Below, one piece after another: positions 53,320-62,030 of a DNA stretch of 64,000 nt. The notes under the pieces were generated by a model, which was not told the DNA's origin, did not search any database, and saw nothing but the letters and a program-made list of their open reading frames with translations. Where the stretch lies: assembly GCA_017473775.1 (NCBI GenBank), contig JAFUJH010000033.1, forward strand, positions 1-64,000, written 5' to 3'. This DNA is from Ruminococcus sp. Its GTDB lineage: Bacteria; Bacillota; Clostridia; Oscillospirales; Acutalibacteraceae. The position numbers and the translations under genes were made by a program. Within the stretch, counting starts at the first letter, position 1. Each line of letters opens with the position of its first letter.

Positions 53320-53883
53320 TTAATCTTTCGGATTCATAAGGTCTGTCAGGATTCTTTCAACCTTCTTTACTTCCGGGATATTCTCCAGCACAAAGGAACC
53401 TGTCCACACACCATCTATAAGCTGTGGCTCCGTGGGAATATAAAATCTGAATTTTCGTCTGAAGTTCATCTCAGATTGAAGCTGAATATATCCGTTCGAG
53501 TCTTTGCACACCCGTGTATTCATACAAGGTAATGCAAAAATATCCACAGTGCTGACCTTGCCAAATCTCCGCCTTATAATTCTTTTGTTTGTGATTACAT
53601 ACAGGGTATTTTTTCTGGCATAGCTTATCAGAATGAATCTTCCGAAAGTCATATACAAACCTACTGCCAAAAACAAAACAAGAGGAAGCAATAGAAAATA
53701 CGCACCCGATGATATAATGTTATATCCGAAGTAACAAACCATACCTGTCCAGAAAACAGAAAACGGAATTACCCACAGGTCATATAAAGTAAGCATATTT
53801 CCCTGTTGAGCTTTGCCTTTCCAGAGAATACGCTCACCATCAGTCAGATGAGGTGTACAGAAGCTGTAATCTTCATCAATCAT
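53320..53883 (-). CDS. Membrane protein with bacterial PH domain
   Basis: 187 residues from the ATG at 53883 (AGGAGG eight bases upstream; ATG 53889 also possible). LTDGERILWKGK at the start, two membrane helices (about 35-80), then a beta-rich PH-like domain (YVITNKRIIRRRFGKVSTVDI). Typical of YdbS/YdbT-like small membrane proteins of unknown function. Confidence 0.85.
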   Translation of the reverse strand: MIDEDYSFCTPHLTDGERILWKGKAQQGNMLTLYDLWVIPFSVFWTGMVCYFGYNIISSGAYFLLLPLVLFLAVGLYMTFGRFILISYARKNTLYVITNKRIIRRRFGKVSTVDIFALPCMNTRVCKDSNGYIQLQSEMNFRRKFRFYIPTEPQLIDGVWTGSFVLENIPEVKKVERILTDLMNPKD

Positions 53884-53929
53884 ATTCATATCCTCCTGTC
53901 TGAATCTGACAATATTAAAGCATTATTAT

Positions 53930-54739
53930 TTAGTTTTCTGTGTTGCCGCCGTCAATGTTTGTGATTACGGAGTCACTGCCCATAGCCTGGGGAAGTTCGC
54001 CGTTCCACTTTTCGTAGAACTTTGCACGGATAACAGCCTCGCTGAGAGATGCCTTGATAAGGTTGTTTGCGTCTGCCTCTGCCTGTGCACGGATACGGGT
54101 TGCCTCAGCCTCTGCCTCTGCGTTGGTGATGGCTGTCTGCTTCTCGGTCTCTGCCTTGAGGAGCTGCTGCTGTGCAACCTGCTTCTCCTCAATAGCTGTG
54201 ATAAATGCCTCAGAGAAGTCGAAGTTGATGATATTTACATCAGTAACATACAGACCGCTTGCGTTGAGCTTGTCGTTAAGACCTGCAACCAATCCGTCAG
54301 AGATAAGCGAGCGGTTGGTGACGCTCTCCTCTGCTGTGTACTGAGCAGTGATAGCCTTGAGCACCTCGTTGACAGCAGGGGCAACAAGCACTGTCTCGTA
54401 GTCAGCACCGATGTTCTTGTATATGCTGTAGGACTTGGCGGTATCAACACGGTAGTTGATAGCCAGTGTGGTTGCAACTGTCTGCAGGTCTTTTGAGAAA
54501 GCCTCGGTGTCAACCTCGAGCTTTACGATTCGGTTGTCAATCTTCACAACCTCCTGCACAAAGGGAGCCTTAATATGGAGTCCCTCCTGCAGTACACCCT
54601 CGTTTACCTTACCAAGTGTCACTACAACACCTGTGTGACCTGCCTCAACAATAGTGAAGCAGTTGAATGCTGTAACGGCAACAAAAAGTGCAACCACAGC
54701 AATGATAATTAATTTTGCAATTTTCTTTGATTTTGTCAT
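53930..54739 (-). CDS. SPFH/prohibitin family membrane protein
   Basis: 269 residues. An N-terminal membrane helix (10-28), a SPFH domain (about 30-190: VEAGHTGVVVTLGKV, GLHIKAPFVQEVVKID, then AINYRVDTAKSYSIY) and a long Glu/Ala-rich coiled coil (190-235). Such proteins form ring-like scaffolds in membranes. Monocistronic, AGGAGGAAT ribosome site. Confidence 0.94.
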   Translation of the reverse strand: MTKSKKIAKLIIIAVVALFVAVTAFNCFTIVEAGHTGVVVTLGKVNEGVLQEGLHIKAPFVQEVVKIDNRIVKLEVDTEAFSKDLQTVATTLAINYRVDTAKSYSIYKNIGADYETVLVAPAVNEVLKAITAQYTAEESVTNRSLISDGLVAGLNDKLNASGLYVTDVNIINFDFSEAFITAIEEKQVAQQQLLKAETEKQTAITNAEAEAEATRIRAQAEADANNLIKASLSEAVIRAKFYEKWNGELPQAMGSDSVITNIDGGNTEN

Positions 54740-54929
54740 AATAATTCCTCCACATTATGTTGATATCAATATATCACATTATTCAACAATTTGCAACAAT
54801 TTATTTGTAAAGATATTTTGAACATTTTTAAATCCTGTCACAAAAACCACCGCCTGCAAACCGCAAAATTTCTTCCGTCATTTGCCGCACAAACGATTCT
54901 AAAAGTAACACACTACGATGTACTGCATT

Positions 54930-55008
54930 GTAGGGGCAATTCACGAATTGCCCGAAAGGTTTTGCATTGATGCAAGATTTAACGGGCGGTTCGTGAAATT
55001 CCCCTATA
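54930..55008. repeat. Palindromic repeat with GGGGCAATTCACGAATTGCCCG head
   Basis: The left end GTAGGGGCAATTCACGAA pairs with the right end TTCGTGAAATTCCCCTA, and a second inner pairing (AATTGCCCG / CGGGCGGTT) follows. Elements of this kind are scattered through many Clostridia genomes. It has no coding capacity. Confidence 0.7.
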
Positions 55009-55082
55009 AGCGAATTTTTCTCTGGGAGAGGGCTTTTAACGAGTCTTACGCAAGTCTCTACCCTTTGCCTCCAAGCAAAAAA

Positions 55083-55113
55083 AACAGGGTCAATTCCGAA
55101 GAACCAACCCTGT
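55083..55113 (-). terminator. Terminator of the 55.1 kb dockerin gene
   Basis: ACAGGGT pairs with ACCCTGT, with a minus-strand run of eight Ts. Confidence 0.75.
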
Positions 55114-55126
55114 AAACTTATGTAAA

Positions 55127-56014
55127 TTAATAAGGCAGACCTGCAAGGTACTTCTGGATTGCAGTAGCATCCTTGACATTCCTCTCGCCGTCGCGGTTAA
55201 AGTCAGAGATAAACTGAAGTGTCTCGTCACCCTCTGCCTCGCCTGTGATTGCATCGCTGTCTGCAAACTTATCAATTCCTGCAATGCACTTCTGGATAGC
55301 AGTAGCGTCCTTGATGTTCAGCTCCTTGTCCTCGTTTGCATCACCGATAAGGTGCATATTGCCTCTGTCTTTAAGCTCCTCAAAGACCTCATCCATCTTA
55401 TCCATACCCTCGTCAAAAGCCTCTCTCAAAGAGCAGAAGCGGTCCTCCTCGGGCAGATAAATAAGCAGGAACACCTTGTCGCAATCCTTGCCGATAAATA
55501 CAAAGTCACCGAAAATCTCATAAATATCTGCAGGACGCTCACCCTCAGGCTTGCCGTCAACGATTACAAAGTCAGGTGTTGCAACAGGTGCAAAGTCAGG
55601 AGTTGCACAGGGCTTGTAGCCGTGGTGGCGGTGTCCGTCTTCCTTGTCATCGTGCTTGTCGTCATCCCACTTGTCATCATCGTCATCCCAAGGAAACTCG
55701 TCACGGGTGGGCATATCAGGCTTCATATCCTCTTTATCACCAAAGGGGAACTCGTCGCGAGTGGGAATCTCAGGAAGCTCAGGCTCCTCGGGTCTGAAAT
55801 TCTCCTTATCAGGACAAGGCCTCTCGTCCTTTGTTGCAGGGATTTTATCCTCATCATTTTCAAATCTGTCACCCTTGTGGGGGAAGTTTATTTCAACCTG
55901 AGGTTCTCTGTCTTCACGGTCAAATCTGTCTGCGCTTACACCAAAGCACACCAGAGATGAAAGCACAAGCACCAGTGCCAGTGCAAGAGAGAGAATTCTG
56001 CGATAACTGTTCAT
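55127..56014 (-). CDS. Secreted dockerin protein with acidic, His-containing linker
   Basis: 295 residues. Signal peptide (1-28), then a Pro/Asp/Glu-rich segment with three TRDEFP-type repeats and a D/K/H cluster (about 118-135) that could bind metal. A small domain (about 155-220) is followed by a C-terminal dockerin with one NIKDATAIQ and one NVKDATAIQ loop. No catalytic domain is visible. The dockerin should dock it to a cohesin-bearing scaffold. Confidence 0.88.
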   Translation of the reverse strand: MNSYRRILSLALALVLVLSSLVCFGVSADRFDREDREPQVEINFPHKGDRFENDEDKIPATKDERPCPDKENFRPEEPELPEIPTRDEFPFGDKEDMKPDMPTRDEFPWDDDDDKWDDDKHDDKEDGHRHHGYKPCATPDFAPVATPDFVIVDGKPEGERPADIYEIFGDFVFIGKDCDKVFLLIYLPEEDRFCSLREAFDEGMDKMDEVFEELKDRGNMHLIGDANEDKELNIKDATAIQKCIAGIDKFADSDAITGEAEGDETLQFISDFNRDGERNVKDATAIQKYLAGLPY

Positions 56015-56091
56015 AACAAAAACCTCCTATAATTATCTAATTATATTGTAGCACAACAACCTGCAACTTTCCATTCGGAAAAAGCACAAAA

Positions 56092-56136
56092 ACCGCCCGA
56101 TACTCTTTGTGCTTAACTCACAAAGTATCTGACGGT
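56092..56136. terminator. Hairpin between the dockerin gene and the Cys-cluster gene
   Basis: GATACTCTTTGTG pairs with CACAAAGTATC and is extended by ACCG / CGGT. T runs are weak. Confidence 0.55.
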
Positions 56137-56172
56137 TGTGTGAAAACTTTATATTCTTCTGTTCGGTACACT

Positions 56173-56661
56173 CTACTTTGCTTCACCTAAAAAATCAGCA
56201 TAGGTGTCTATTTCCTCAGTTGACGCAATCAGAAATTCTCTGCATTCTTTATCCTTTGCAAGAATTTTGCCTACTCTTTTTACAGCCTTGAAAAACCGCT
56301 TGTCAAAGATAATCTCGTCACTGTGAGTAATAAGCGGACAAAGACGCTGAGCCCGTGTATCAGCCTCAACAAAAATCCTGCCCCTGTCATCAATAGTGGG
56401 AAAGAAAGGAAAAATCCTGCAAGCAAGGGGACGCTCAGCTCTGTTGCATTCTCCGCTGCACACAGCAAGTCTCACTCCTGAGTCAAGCTCTTTTACAGAG
56501 AGGTTAGTTTCCTCATAGGGAAAAAGCCTCATTCCTGTATTCCCGTCACCCTTACAGCAGGCGTGACCGCACAGCTTACCGCAGTCTGCACTCAGGGGTG
56601 TCAGCTCCCCCATTGCCTTAAATATTTTATCATACATCTTCTTATAATCAGTATTGCTCAT
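56173..56661 (-). CDS. YkgJ-like cysteine-cluster protein
   Basis: 162 residues from ATG 56661 (GAAGGG upstream). Cysteines occur as DCGKLCGHACCKGD near the start, VCSGECNR in the middle, and single Cys in ACRIFPFFP and RLCPL, the pattern of YkgJ/CxxCxxCC proteins that probably bind Zn or an Fe-S cluster. It follows hydF by 16 bp, so it may be part of the hydrogenase maturation operon. The gene ends in TAG. Confidence 0.85.
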   Translation of the reverse strand: MSNTDYKKMYDKIFKAMGELTPLSADCGKLCGHACCKGDGNTGMRLFPYEETNLSVKELDSGVRLAVCSGECNRAERPLACRIFPFFPTIDDRGRIFVEADTRAQRLCPLITHSDEIIFDKRFFKAVKRVGKILAKDKECREFLIASTEEIDTYADFLGEAK

Positions 56662-56677
56662 ATGAATACCCTTCGGC

Positions 56678-57889
56678 TTATGCCTTATCATCAAGGAGTC
56701 TCAGCACCTGTGGAAAGGGCTCTACAGAACGCTTCAGTATGCCGTGCATCTGTGCAATAGCTATTCCGTAGTTTGTGATAGGTGTGTTGTTTTCCATACA
56801 GCGGGCAATTCTTGATTGCATCTCTCTCTCGTTGAGCATACATCCTCCGCAATGCACAACTAACGCATAGCCCTGAGTATCTTCGGGGAATTCTGTGCCT
56901 GAGGTGAAATCAAATTCTACCGCCTTGCCTGTGTAGCTTCTTATCCATCCGGGCAGCTTCACAGTACCGATGTCCTTGCATTGACGGTGATGGGTACAGC
57001 CCTCAGAGATAAGAATTCTGTCTCCGTCACGAAGCTTATCAAGGTGAGCCGCTCCGCTTACAACAGTGCTCAAATCCCCCTTATATCTTGCAAAAAGGAT
57101 AGAAAACGAGGTGAGCTTTACATCTCTCGGCACAATTGCAGACACTGCACCGAACACCTGAGAATCCGTAATTACCAGCTTTGGCTTTTCTTTTAATGCA
57201 TCAAGGGTTTCTTTAAGCTCACTGTCTCTTGTTGCCACCACGGTTGCACCTATATCAAGAAGCGCTCTGATCGTCTGCTGCTGTGCCAGAATCAACCTGC
57301 CCTTAGGCGCAGATTCATCAACGGGTATTACCAGCACAACAGTGTCAAGGGGATTCACCAAATCTGACAGAAGCTTTCTGTCACTCTCTGCAGCTTTTGC
57401 CAAGGATGCAATCCGCTCTTTAAGCTCATTGATGTTCTGATTTTGCTCAGCACTAACATATATTTCATTTGCATCAGCTGAGGGAATCTCTGTCAGCAAA
57501 TCTGCCTTGTTAAAAGCGATTATATAAGGAAGCTTCCTTGCTTTGAACAATTCCTCAAGTTCTGCATCCATAGGGGTTTTGCCTTTGATACTGTCGATAA
57601 CAAGCACAGCTACATCAGTTTTCTGCAATATCTGCTTTGCTCTGGCAACCCTCTGCTGTCCGAGCTCACCCACATCGTCAAGTCCCGGGGTATCAATGAT
57701 AACCACAGGGCCTACAGGCAACAGCTCCATTGCCTTGCTGACAGGGTCGGTGGTAGTGCCCTTTACAGCAGAAACCAGCGACAGCTTCTGTCCTGTAACT
57801 GCATTTACAAGACTGGACTTTCCTGCATTACGAAGTCCGAAAAAGGCGATGTGCACTCTTTCTCCTGATGCGGTCTGATTAAGGCTCAT
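56678..57889 (-). CDS. hydF: HydF, [FeFe]-hydrogenase maturation GTPase and scaffold
   Basis: 403 residues, full length. The N-terminal GTPase has G1 GLRNAGKSS (17-25), G3 DTPGLDD and G4 FNKAD. The C-terminal cluster-binding domain has CTHHRQC and HCGGC, the conserved Cys/His ligands of the [4Fe-4S] cluster. HydF receives the 2Fe precursor made by HydE and HydG and delivers it to apo-hydrogenase. It lies 24 bp after hydG. No hydrogenase gene is in the window. Confidence 0.96.
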   Translation of the reverse strand: MSLNQTASGERVHIAFFGLRNAGKSSLVNAVTGQKLSLVSAVKGTTTDPVSKAMELLPVGPVVIIDTPGLDDVGELGQQRVARAKQILQKTDVAVLVIDSIKGKTPMDAELEELFKARKLPYIIAFNKADLLTEIPSADANEIYVSAEQNQNINELKERIASLAKAAESDRKLLSDLVNPLDTVVLVIPVDESAPKGRLILAQQQTIRALLDIGATVVATRDSELKETLDALKEKPKLVITDSQVFGAVSAIVPRDVKLTSFSILFARYKGDLSTVVSGAAHLDKLRDGDRILISEGCTHHRQCKDIGTVKLPGWIRSYTGKAVEFDFTSGTEFPEDTQGYALVVHCGGCMLNEREMQSRIARCMENNTPITNYGIAIAQMHGILKRSVEPFPQVLRLLDDKA

Positions 57890-57913
57890 ATATACTGCCT
57901 CCTAATAAAAATT

Positions 57914-59362
57914 TTAGAAACGGAAGTCCCTTCGGTTGGAGCTCTTGATAGCTTCGATATTATCCCTTGCGATGGACTTCACCTTATCCTTGGGTATTTT
58001 CTCAAGCTCCTGCTCAATAAGCTCAAAGCCTGTTTTCCGTGTGTCCTCTCCTGCATAGTCAACCAGATACTCGCTCAGTGTCATAAGTGCGTTGGGATGA
58101 CAGCAGTTGAGTATCTGACCATTCTTACAAAGAGTCATAAACCTGTCACCGGTTCTGCCTTCTCTGTAGCAGGCAGTGCAGAAAGAGGGAATGAATCCCA
58201 GCTCCATCAGCCAATGCACAACCTCGTCCAGAGTACGCTGGTCAGAAACATCAAACTGTTCGGAGTCGTGGGGACGCTCCTCCTCTGTATATCCGCCAAC
58301 AGAAGTTCTGGAGGCACCGCTTATCTGAGAAATACCCAGCTCCAGTGCCCGTGCACGAACCTCCTCGCTTTCTCTTGTAGAGATAATCATACCTGTATAT
58401 GGAACTGCAATGCGGATGCAGGCAATTATTTTCTCGAAAATCTGATCAGGAATACCGTTATCAAATACATCAGGGTCAATATCGTCTGCACGCTTGATTC
58501 TGGGAACGCTGATTGTATGAGGGCCAACGCCGTGAACCGCCTCCAGATGCTCTGCGTGCATCAGAAGTCCTGCAAACTCATACTGATATCCCTCAAGTCC
58601 AAACAGAACACCCAGACCTACATCGTCAATTCCGCCCTCCATAGCACGGTCCATTGCCTCAGTATGATAGTCATAATCGTGCTTGGGACCTGTGGGATGA
58701 AGCTCAAGGTAGCTTTCCTTGTTGTATGTCTCCTGAAACAGGATGTATGTGCCAATGCCTGCATCCTTCAGCTTGCGGTAATTCTCCACTGTAGTAGCGG
58801 CAATGTTCACATTAACACGGCGGATTGCACCGTTTTTGTGCTGAATACTGTAGATAGTCTCAATACATTCCAGTATATATTCTATAGGATTGTGCACAGG
58901 GTCCTCGCCTGCCTCAATGGCAAGACGCATGTGACCCATATCCTGCAGTGCGATTACCTCTGCCTTAACCTCCTCCTGAGTAAGCTTCTTACGGGCAATG
59001 TGCTTATTCTTCAGGTGATATGGACAGTATACACAGCCGTTTACACAGTAGTTTGACAGATAAAGGGGTGCAAACATAACGATACGATTACCGTAAAAAG
59101 CAAGCTTGATTTCCTTTGCAAGGTCATACATCTGCTGTACCTTCTCAGGAATATCGCAGGCAAGCAGTACAGAAGCCTCACGGTGAGTAAGTCCCTCACA
59201 GTGAATACCGTCTGCTGTCTTTTTGGGACGGGCTTTTTCCAGCAAGCTGTCAATCAGCTCAATGTTATGCTTGTTCTCCTCTGCATAGCGGATAGTATCA
59301 AGTATTTCTTCGTGAGAAATAAACTCCTCTGCCTTCAGAGATTTAGGATTATAGTTTTTCAT
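57914..59362 (-). CDS. hydG: HydG, radical-SAM tyrosine lyase for hydrogenase maturation
   Basis: 482 residues from ATG 59362 (GAGGTTACC upstream), the normal length. The radical-SAM motif CVNGCVYC lies at Cys106, 110 and 113. The C-terminal extension binds the second, auxiliary cluster (CTACYREG and LNCCHP). HydG splits tyrosine to make CO and CN ligands. Second in hydE-hydG-hydF order. Confidence 0.97.
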   Translation of the reverse strand: MKNYNPKSLKAEEFISHEEILDTIRYAEENKHNIELIDSLLEKARPKKTADGIHCEGLTHREASVLLACDIPEKVQQMYDLAKEIKLAFYGNRIVMFAPLYLSNYCVNGCVYCPYHLKNKHIARKKLTQEEVKAEVIALQDMGHMRLAIEAGEDPVHNPIEYILECIETIYSIQHKNGAIRRVNVNIAATTVENYRKLKDAGIGTYILFQETYNKESYLELHPTGPKHDYDYHTEAMDRAMEGGIDDVGLGVLFGLEGYQYEFAGLLMHAEHLEAVHGVGPHTISVPRIKRADDIDPDVFDNGIPDQIFEKIIACIRIAVPYTGMIISTRESEEVRARALELGISQISGASRTSVGGYTEEERPHDSEQFDVSDQRTLDEVVHWLMELGFIPSFCTACYREGRTGDRFMTLCKNGQILNCCHPNALMTLSEYLVDYAGEDTRKTGFELIEQELEKIPKDKVKSIARDNIEAIKSSNRRDFRF

Positions 59363-59387
59363 TTTGGTAACCTCTTTTATAATATAA

Positions 59388-60437
59388 TCATTTTTTAGGG
59401 TCACCCCTGTGGGTGACAATAGTATAGCCTATGGAATTAATACGCCTGTCAAGACACTGTCTGCACTGTGCCGACTCCTCGCCTGTACATATCTTGTTAT
59501 CATACAGCTCGTATTTTTTACGGACAGATACAGGAGAAAGATTAGGCATCACCACATTTGCACCTGCAAGTATGCCCAATTCACGGCCTTTTGGATGGAT
59601 AGTACCCAGAGCAGTAGTGGCAGGAAGCAACAAATCAGGCTTAATAAGCCGAAGCAGTGAAAGCAGATACAGTGTCAGCTCAAAGGAGCCCGACGGCATA
59701 TCCGCAAAGGGTGTAGCCTGATGGGTAATGTACGGGCCTATTCCGCACATTGAGGGCTTGAATTCTTCAATAAACTTCAAATCCTTTGCAATGTGCTCAG
59801 AGGTTTGGTACGGAGACCCTACCATAAATCCGCAACCCACCTGATAACCGATTTCCTTCAAATCCTGCAAGCACTCCATTCTCCGCTCAAAGGACATCTC
59901 TGATGGATGGAGCTTTTCGTAATGGTCTTTATCTGCTGTCTCGTGACGGAGCAGGTATCGGTCTGCACCTGCTGTGTGGAGCCTTTGGTAGCTTTCTCTT
60001 GAACGCTCACCAAGCGACAGAGTTACTGCACAGTCGGGATACAGCTCCTTGATTTTCACAAGAAGCCTGCACAGCACCTCGTCGGTAAAGTGCGAATCCT
60101 CTCCCCCTTGCAGCACAAAGGTACGAAACCCAAGGGCATAACCCTCCTTACAGCAAGCAAGTATATCCTCCTCGCTCAGGCGGTAACGGGAGCACTCCCT
60201 GTTGTCCCTACGGATTCCGCAGTAAAGACAGTTGTTTTTACAAATATTGCTTATCTCAATCAAACCTCGGATATACACATCCTTGCCGTATATGCTGTGT
60301 CTTAAGCTTACCGCCTTCTTTGCGGCATAGTCTGCAGCCGAGTCAGAATAGTTATCAATCAGATATCTGTATTCCTCCACACTCAGGCTGTGACAGCTCT
60401 CCAGACGGTCAATCAATTCAAATACTTTACTCATCAT
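59388..60437 (-). CDS. hydE: HydE, radical-SAM enzyme of hydrogenase maturation
   Basis: 349 residues. Radical-SAM motif CKNNCLYC at Cys66, 70 and 73, then VLQGGEDSHF and LSLGERS, typical of the HydE/BioB-like barrel. HydE acts on the Fe(CO)2CN cysteine complex from HydG. It overlaps the upstream regulator gene by 11 bp and precedes hydG by 25 bp. Confidence 0.96.
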   Translation of the reverse strand: MMSKVFELIDRLESCHSLSVEEYRYLIDNYSDSAADYAAKKAVSLRHSIYGKDVYIRGLIEISNICKNNCLYCGIRRDNRECSRYRLSEEDILACCKEGYALGFRTFVLQGGEDSHFTDEVLCRLLVKIKELYPDCAVTLSLGERSRESYQRLHTAGADRYLLRHETADKDHYEKLHPSEMSFERRMECLQDLKEIGYQVGCGFMVGSPYQTSEHIAKDLKFIEEFKPSMCGIGPYITHQATPFADMPSGSFELTLYLLSLLRLIKPDLLLPATTALGTIHPKGRELGILAGANVVMPNLSPVSVRKKYELYDNKICTGEESAQCRQCLDRRINSIGYTIVTHRGDPKK

Positions 60438-60687
60438 TTATAATCACATTGGAGTAAGCGGTTTTGACACTCACTCCGCTCACCTTTCCTATTTTTCCTG
60501 ACAAAGTGCTGATAACATCCTGCGGTGCATCTACTGCCACGCTGAGTATGCTGATACCACACTTACGATAGGGCAAGCCCATCCGTCCGATAATATATTC
60601 TCCGTACTGATGAAGTATCCCGTTGAGCTGTTCTACAGCCTCAGGATTCTCCACAATAATAGCAAGCAACGCAATTCTTGTCTGCAT
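60427..60687 (-). CDS. ACT-like [FeFe]-hydrogenase system regulator (TM1266 type)
   Basis: 86 residues with the beta-alpha-beta-beta-alpha-beta ACT/NikR-C-like fold: IALLAIIVENPEAVEQLN, IIGRMGLPYRKCGISILSVAVD, then SGKIGKVSGVSVKTAYSN. Proteins of this type (TM1266 of Thermotoga maritima) regularly precede hydrogenase maturation genes. It is translationally coupled to hydE and has no DNA-binding domain of its own. Confidence 0.92.
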   Translation of the reverse strand: MQTRIALLAIIVENPEAVEQLNGILHQYGEYIIGRMGLPYRKCGISILSVAVDAPQDVISTLSGKIGKVSGVSVKTAYSNVIINDE

Positions 60688-60735
60688 AAAACACCAACCT
60701 CACTCGGCATAAAATCAAATATAAAACGATAAAAA

Positions 60736-60768
60736 CAAAAAGGACCGCATCCAAAAAGATGCAGTCCT
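60736..60768 (-). terminator. Leader hairpin upstream of the hyd operon
   Basis: AGGACCGCATC (60741-60751) pairs with GATGCAGTCCT (60758-60768, one mismatch), with a minus-strand T run. It lies between the promoter at 60858-60886 and the first gene at 60687, so it can act as an attenuator. Confidence 0.75.
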
Positions 60769-60857
60769 GCCAAGGTCTATGATAAAACATAAAACAAACA
60801 GAGTTATTATCGTGCATCTTCCATCTCAATTATTATTTCAATGTTAGATTCACTTAG

Positions 60858-60886
60858 ATTATAGCACACAACCCCCGCATAATCAA
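60858..60886 (-). promoter_or_regulatory. Promoter of the hyd operon
   Basis: On the minus strand TTGATT (60886-60881), a 17-bp spacer and TATAAT (60863-60858). The untranslated leader would be about 160 bases. Confidence 0.78.
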
Positions 60887-60959
60887 GAGGTACAAAATTC
60901 CTGAGACAAAAACACAGAGCAAAGCTTAACCTTCTGCTCTGTGCAAATGTAATTTATTC

Positions 60960-61421
60960 TTATGTGTCGTGTTCGTAGTAATAAAGTCTTTCGGTATCAT
61001 AGTCATATACCGCAATTGAATAGTTAACAGAATGGCGGTTTTGATAATCCGCATCTGAATAAGGGTCTACTGCTTCATAGTGTCTGTCGTAAAACAGGTA
61101 TACACCATTGTTTATCTCGGGAAAACGATAGTAGTAACTTCCATCCTCGTGCTCGTCACTTGGCATAAAATGAGTAATATTATCACTGAGGGGAAGTTTT
61201 TTCCAACCGCTTACAAGCTCCCGTGCCTTCTGAGCATTAGCAGAGCAATCCAGCACAAAATAATACTCACCGTCTCCGAGGAAGCCTCCGTGGGTGTCTG
61301 TCTCTTTAACAATAGTAAACTCCTCTTTGTCAAAGCCGAAGTAAGTCTGTTCTCTTTGCAAACAACCTGACACAGACAAGCAAAGAACAATTATAAGTAA
61401 AACACTAATCATTCTTTTCAT
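60960..61421 (-). CDS. Small lipoprotein
   Basis: 153 residues. Lipoprotein signal peptide with lipobox VSGC after residue 18, then a Tyr/Asp/His-rich domain (GDGEYYFVLDCSANAQKA, YYYRFPEINNG). No family recognised. Good ribosome site GGTGGAG. Monocistronic between the hyd promoter and the hairpin array. Confidence 0.82.
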   Translation of the reverse strand: MKRMISVLLIIVLCLSVSGCLQREQTYFGFDKEEFTIVKETDTHGGFLGDGEYYFVLDCSANAQKARELVSGWKKLPLSDNITHFMPSDEHEDGSYYYRFPEINNGVYLFYDRHYEAVDPYSDADYQNRHSVNYSIAVYDYDTERLYYYEHDT

Positions 61422-61670
61422 AACTCCACCGCCTTTAATTTTATTATAGCAGACAGCAAAGCTGTTTGCAAGATGTGACGGTCAAGTTAATTTTACTGAT
61501 ATGATGTAGTCCTGCTCTTTTGAAACTATATTACTATACAGATGTAAACCATCAGCTATAGTTACTTCACAAAATAAAAGTTGTCATAAATATCGTCAAT
61601 TACATTCTCAGTAAAAGTTGCTACAGTAATATTTCACTCGACGCAAGGCAAATTTCATTTAAAAAAGTAC
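61422..61670. other. Gene-free stretch
   Basis: AT-rich with no reading frame supported by a ribosome site. It leads into the hairpin array. The promoter of the 60.96 kb lipoprotein probably lies here, but I cannot place it with confidence. Confidence 0.5.
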
Positions 61671-61843
61671 TTGCGACCTTAGTCGCAACACTGTTGGACG
61701 ACAGTCCACATCATTTATGCAAAGCATAACACTGTTTGCCGAAGGCAACTTCGTTTTGTGTCCGTAAACAAATAACGATGTTTTCGCTACTCGAAAAATG
61801 ATGTTGACCGCAAACGGTCAAACGATGTTATGTCCTGCGGACA
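61671..61843. repeat. Array of eight small hairpins with conserved linkers
   Basis: Successive hairpins at 61671-61688, 61695-61708, 61715-61729, 61736-61748, about 61754-61771, 61781-61797, 61804-61821 and 61831-61843. The stems (5-7 bp) have unrelated sequences. The linkers resemble each other (AACACTGTT, CATCATT, AACGATGTT, AATGATGTT, AACGATGTT). Confidence 0.85.
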
Positions 61844-61849
61844 CAAACA

Positions 61850-61881
61850 CAAAACACCAAGTCTTTTGACTTGGTGTTTTG
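61850..61881 (-). terminator. Terminator of tRNA-Arg
   Basis: AACACCAAGTC pairs with GACTTGGTGTT across four bases, with a T-rich minus-strand tail, directly after the tRNA 3' end. Confidence 0.85.
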
Positions 61882-61882
61882 T

Positions 61883-61959
61883 TGGCCCGCCCGAAGGGAT
61901 TCGAACCCCCGATCTTCAGAATCGGAATCTGCTGCGTTATCCAGCTGCGCCACGGGCGG
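61883..61959 (-). tRNA. tRNA-Arg (anticodon CCG)
   Basis: A complete cloverleaf on the minus strand. Acceptor stem CCGCCCG / CGGGCGG, anticodon loop TTCCGAT giving anticodon CCG (reads CGG), T loop TTCGAAT, discriminator G and an encoded CCA (complement at 61883-61885). Confidence 0.95.
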
Positions 61960-62030
61960 ATATTAAAGGGACAGCAGGTATATTATTGCATAACCTTGCT
62001 GTCCCTTGCTTTAAAATTTGTTAAGACCTA

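Larger units (their letters stand above)
54740..55126. other. Gene-free region with a dispersed repeat
   Basis: 387 bases without a convincing gene. It contains the palindromic repeat at 54930-55008 and the terminator at 55083-55113. Confidence 0.6.
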
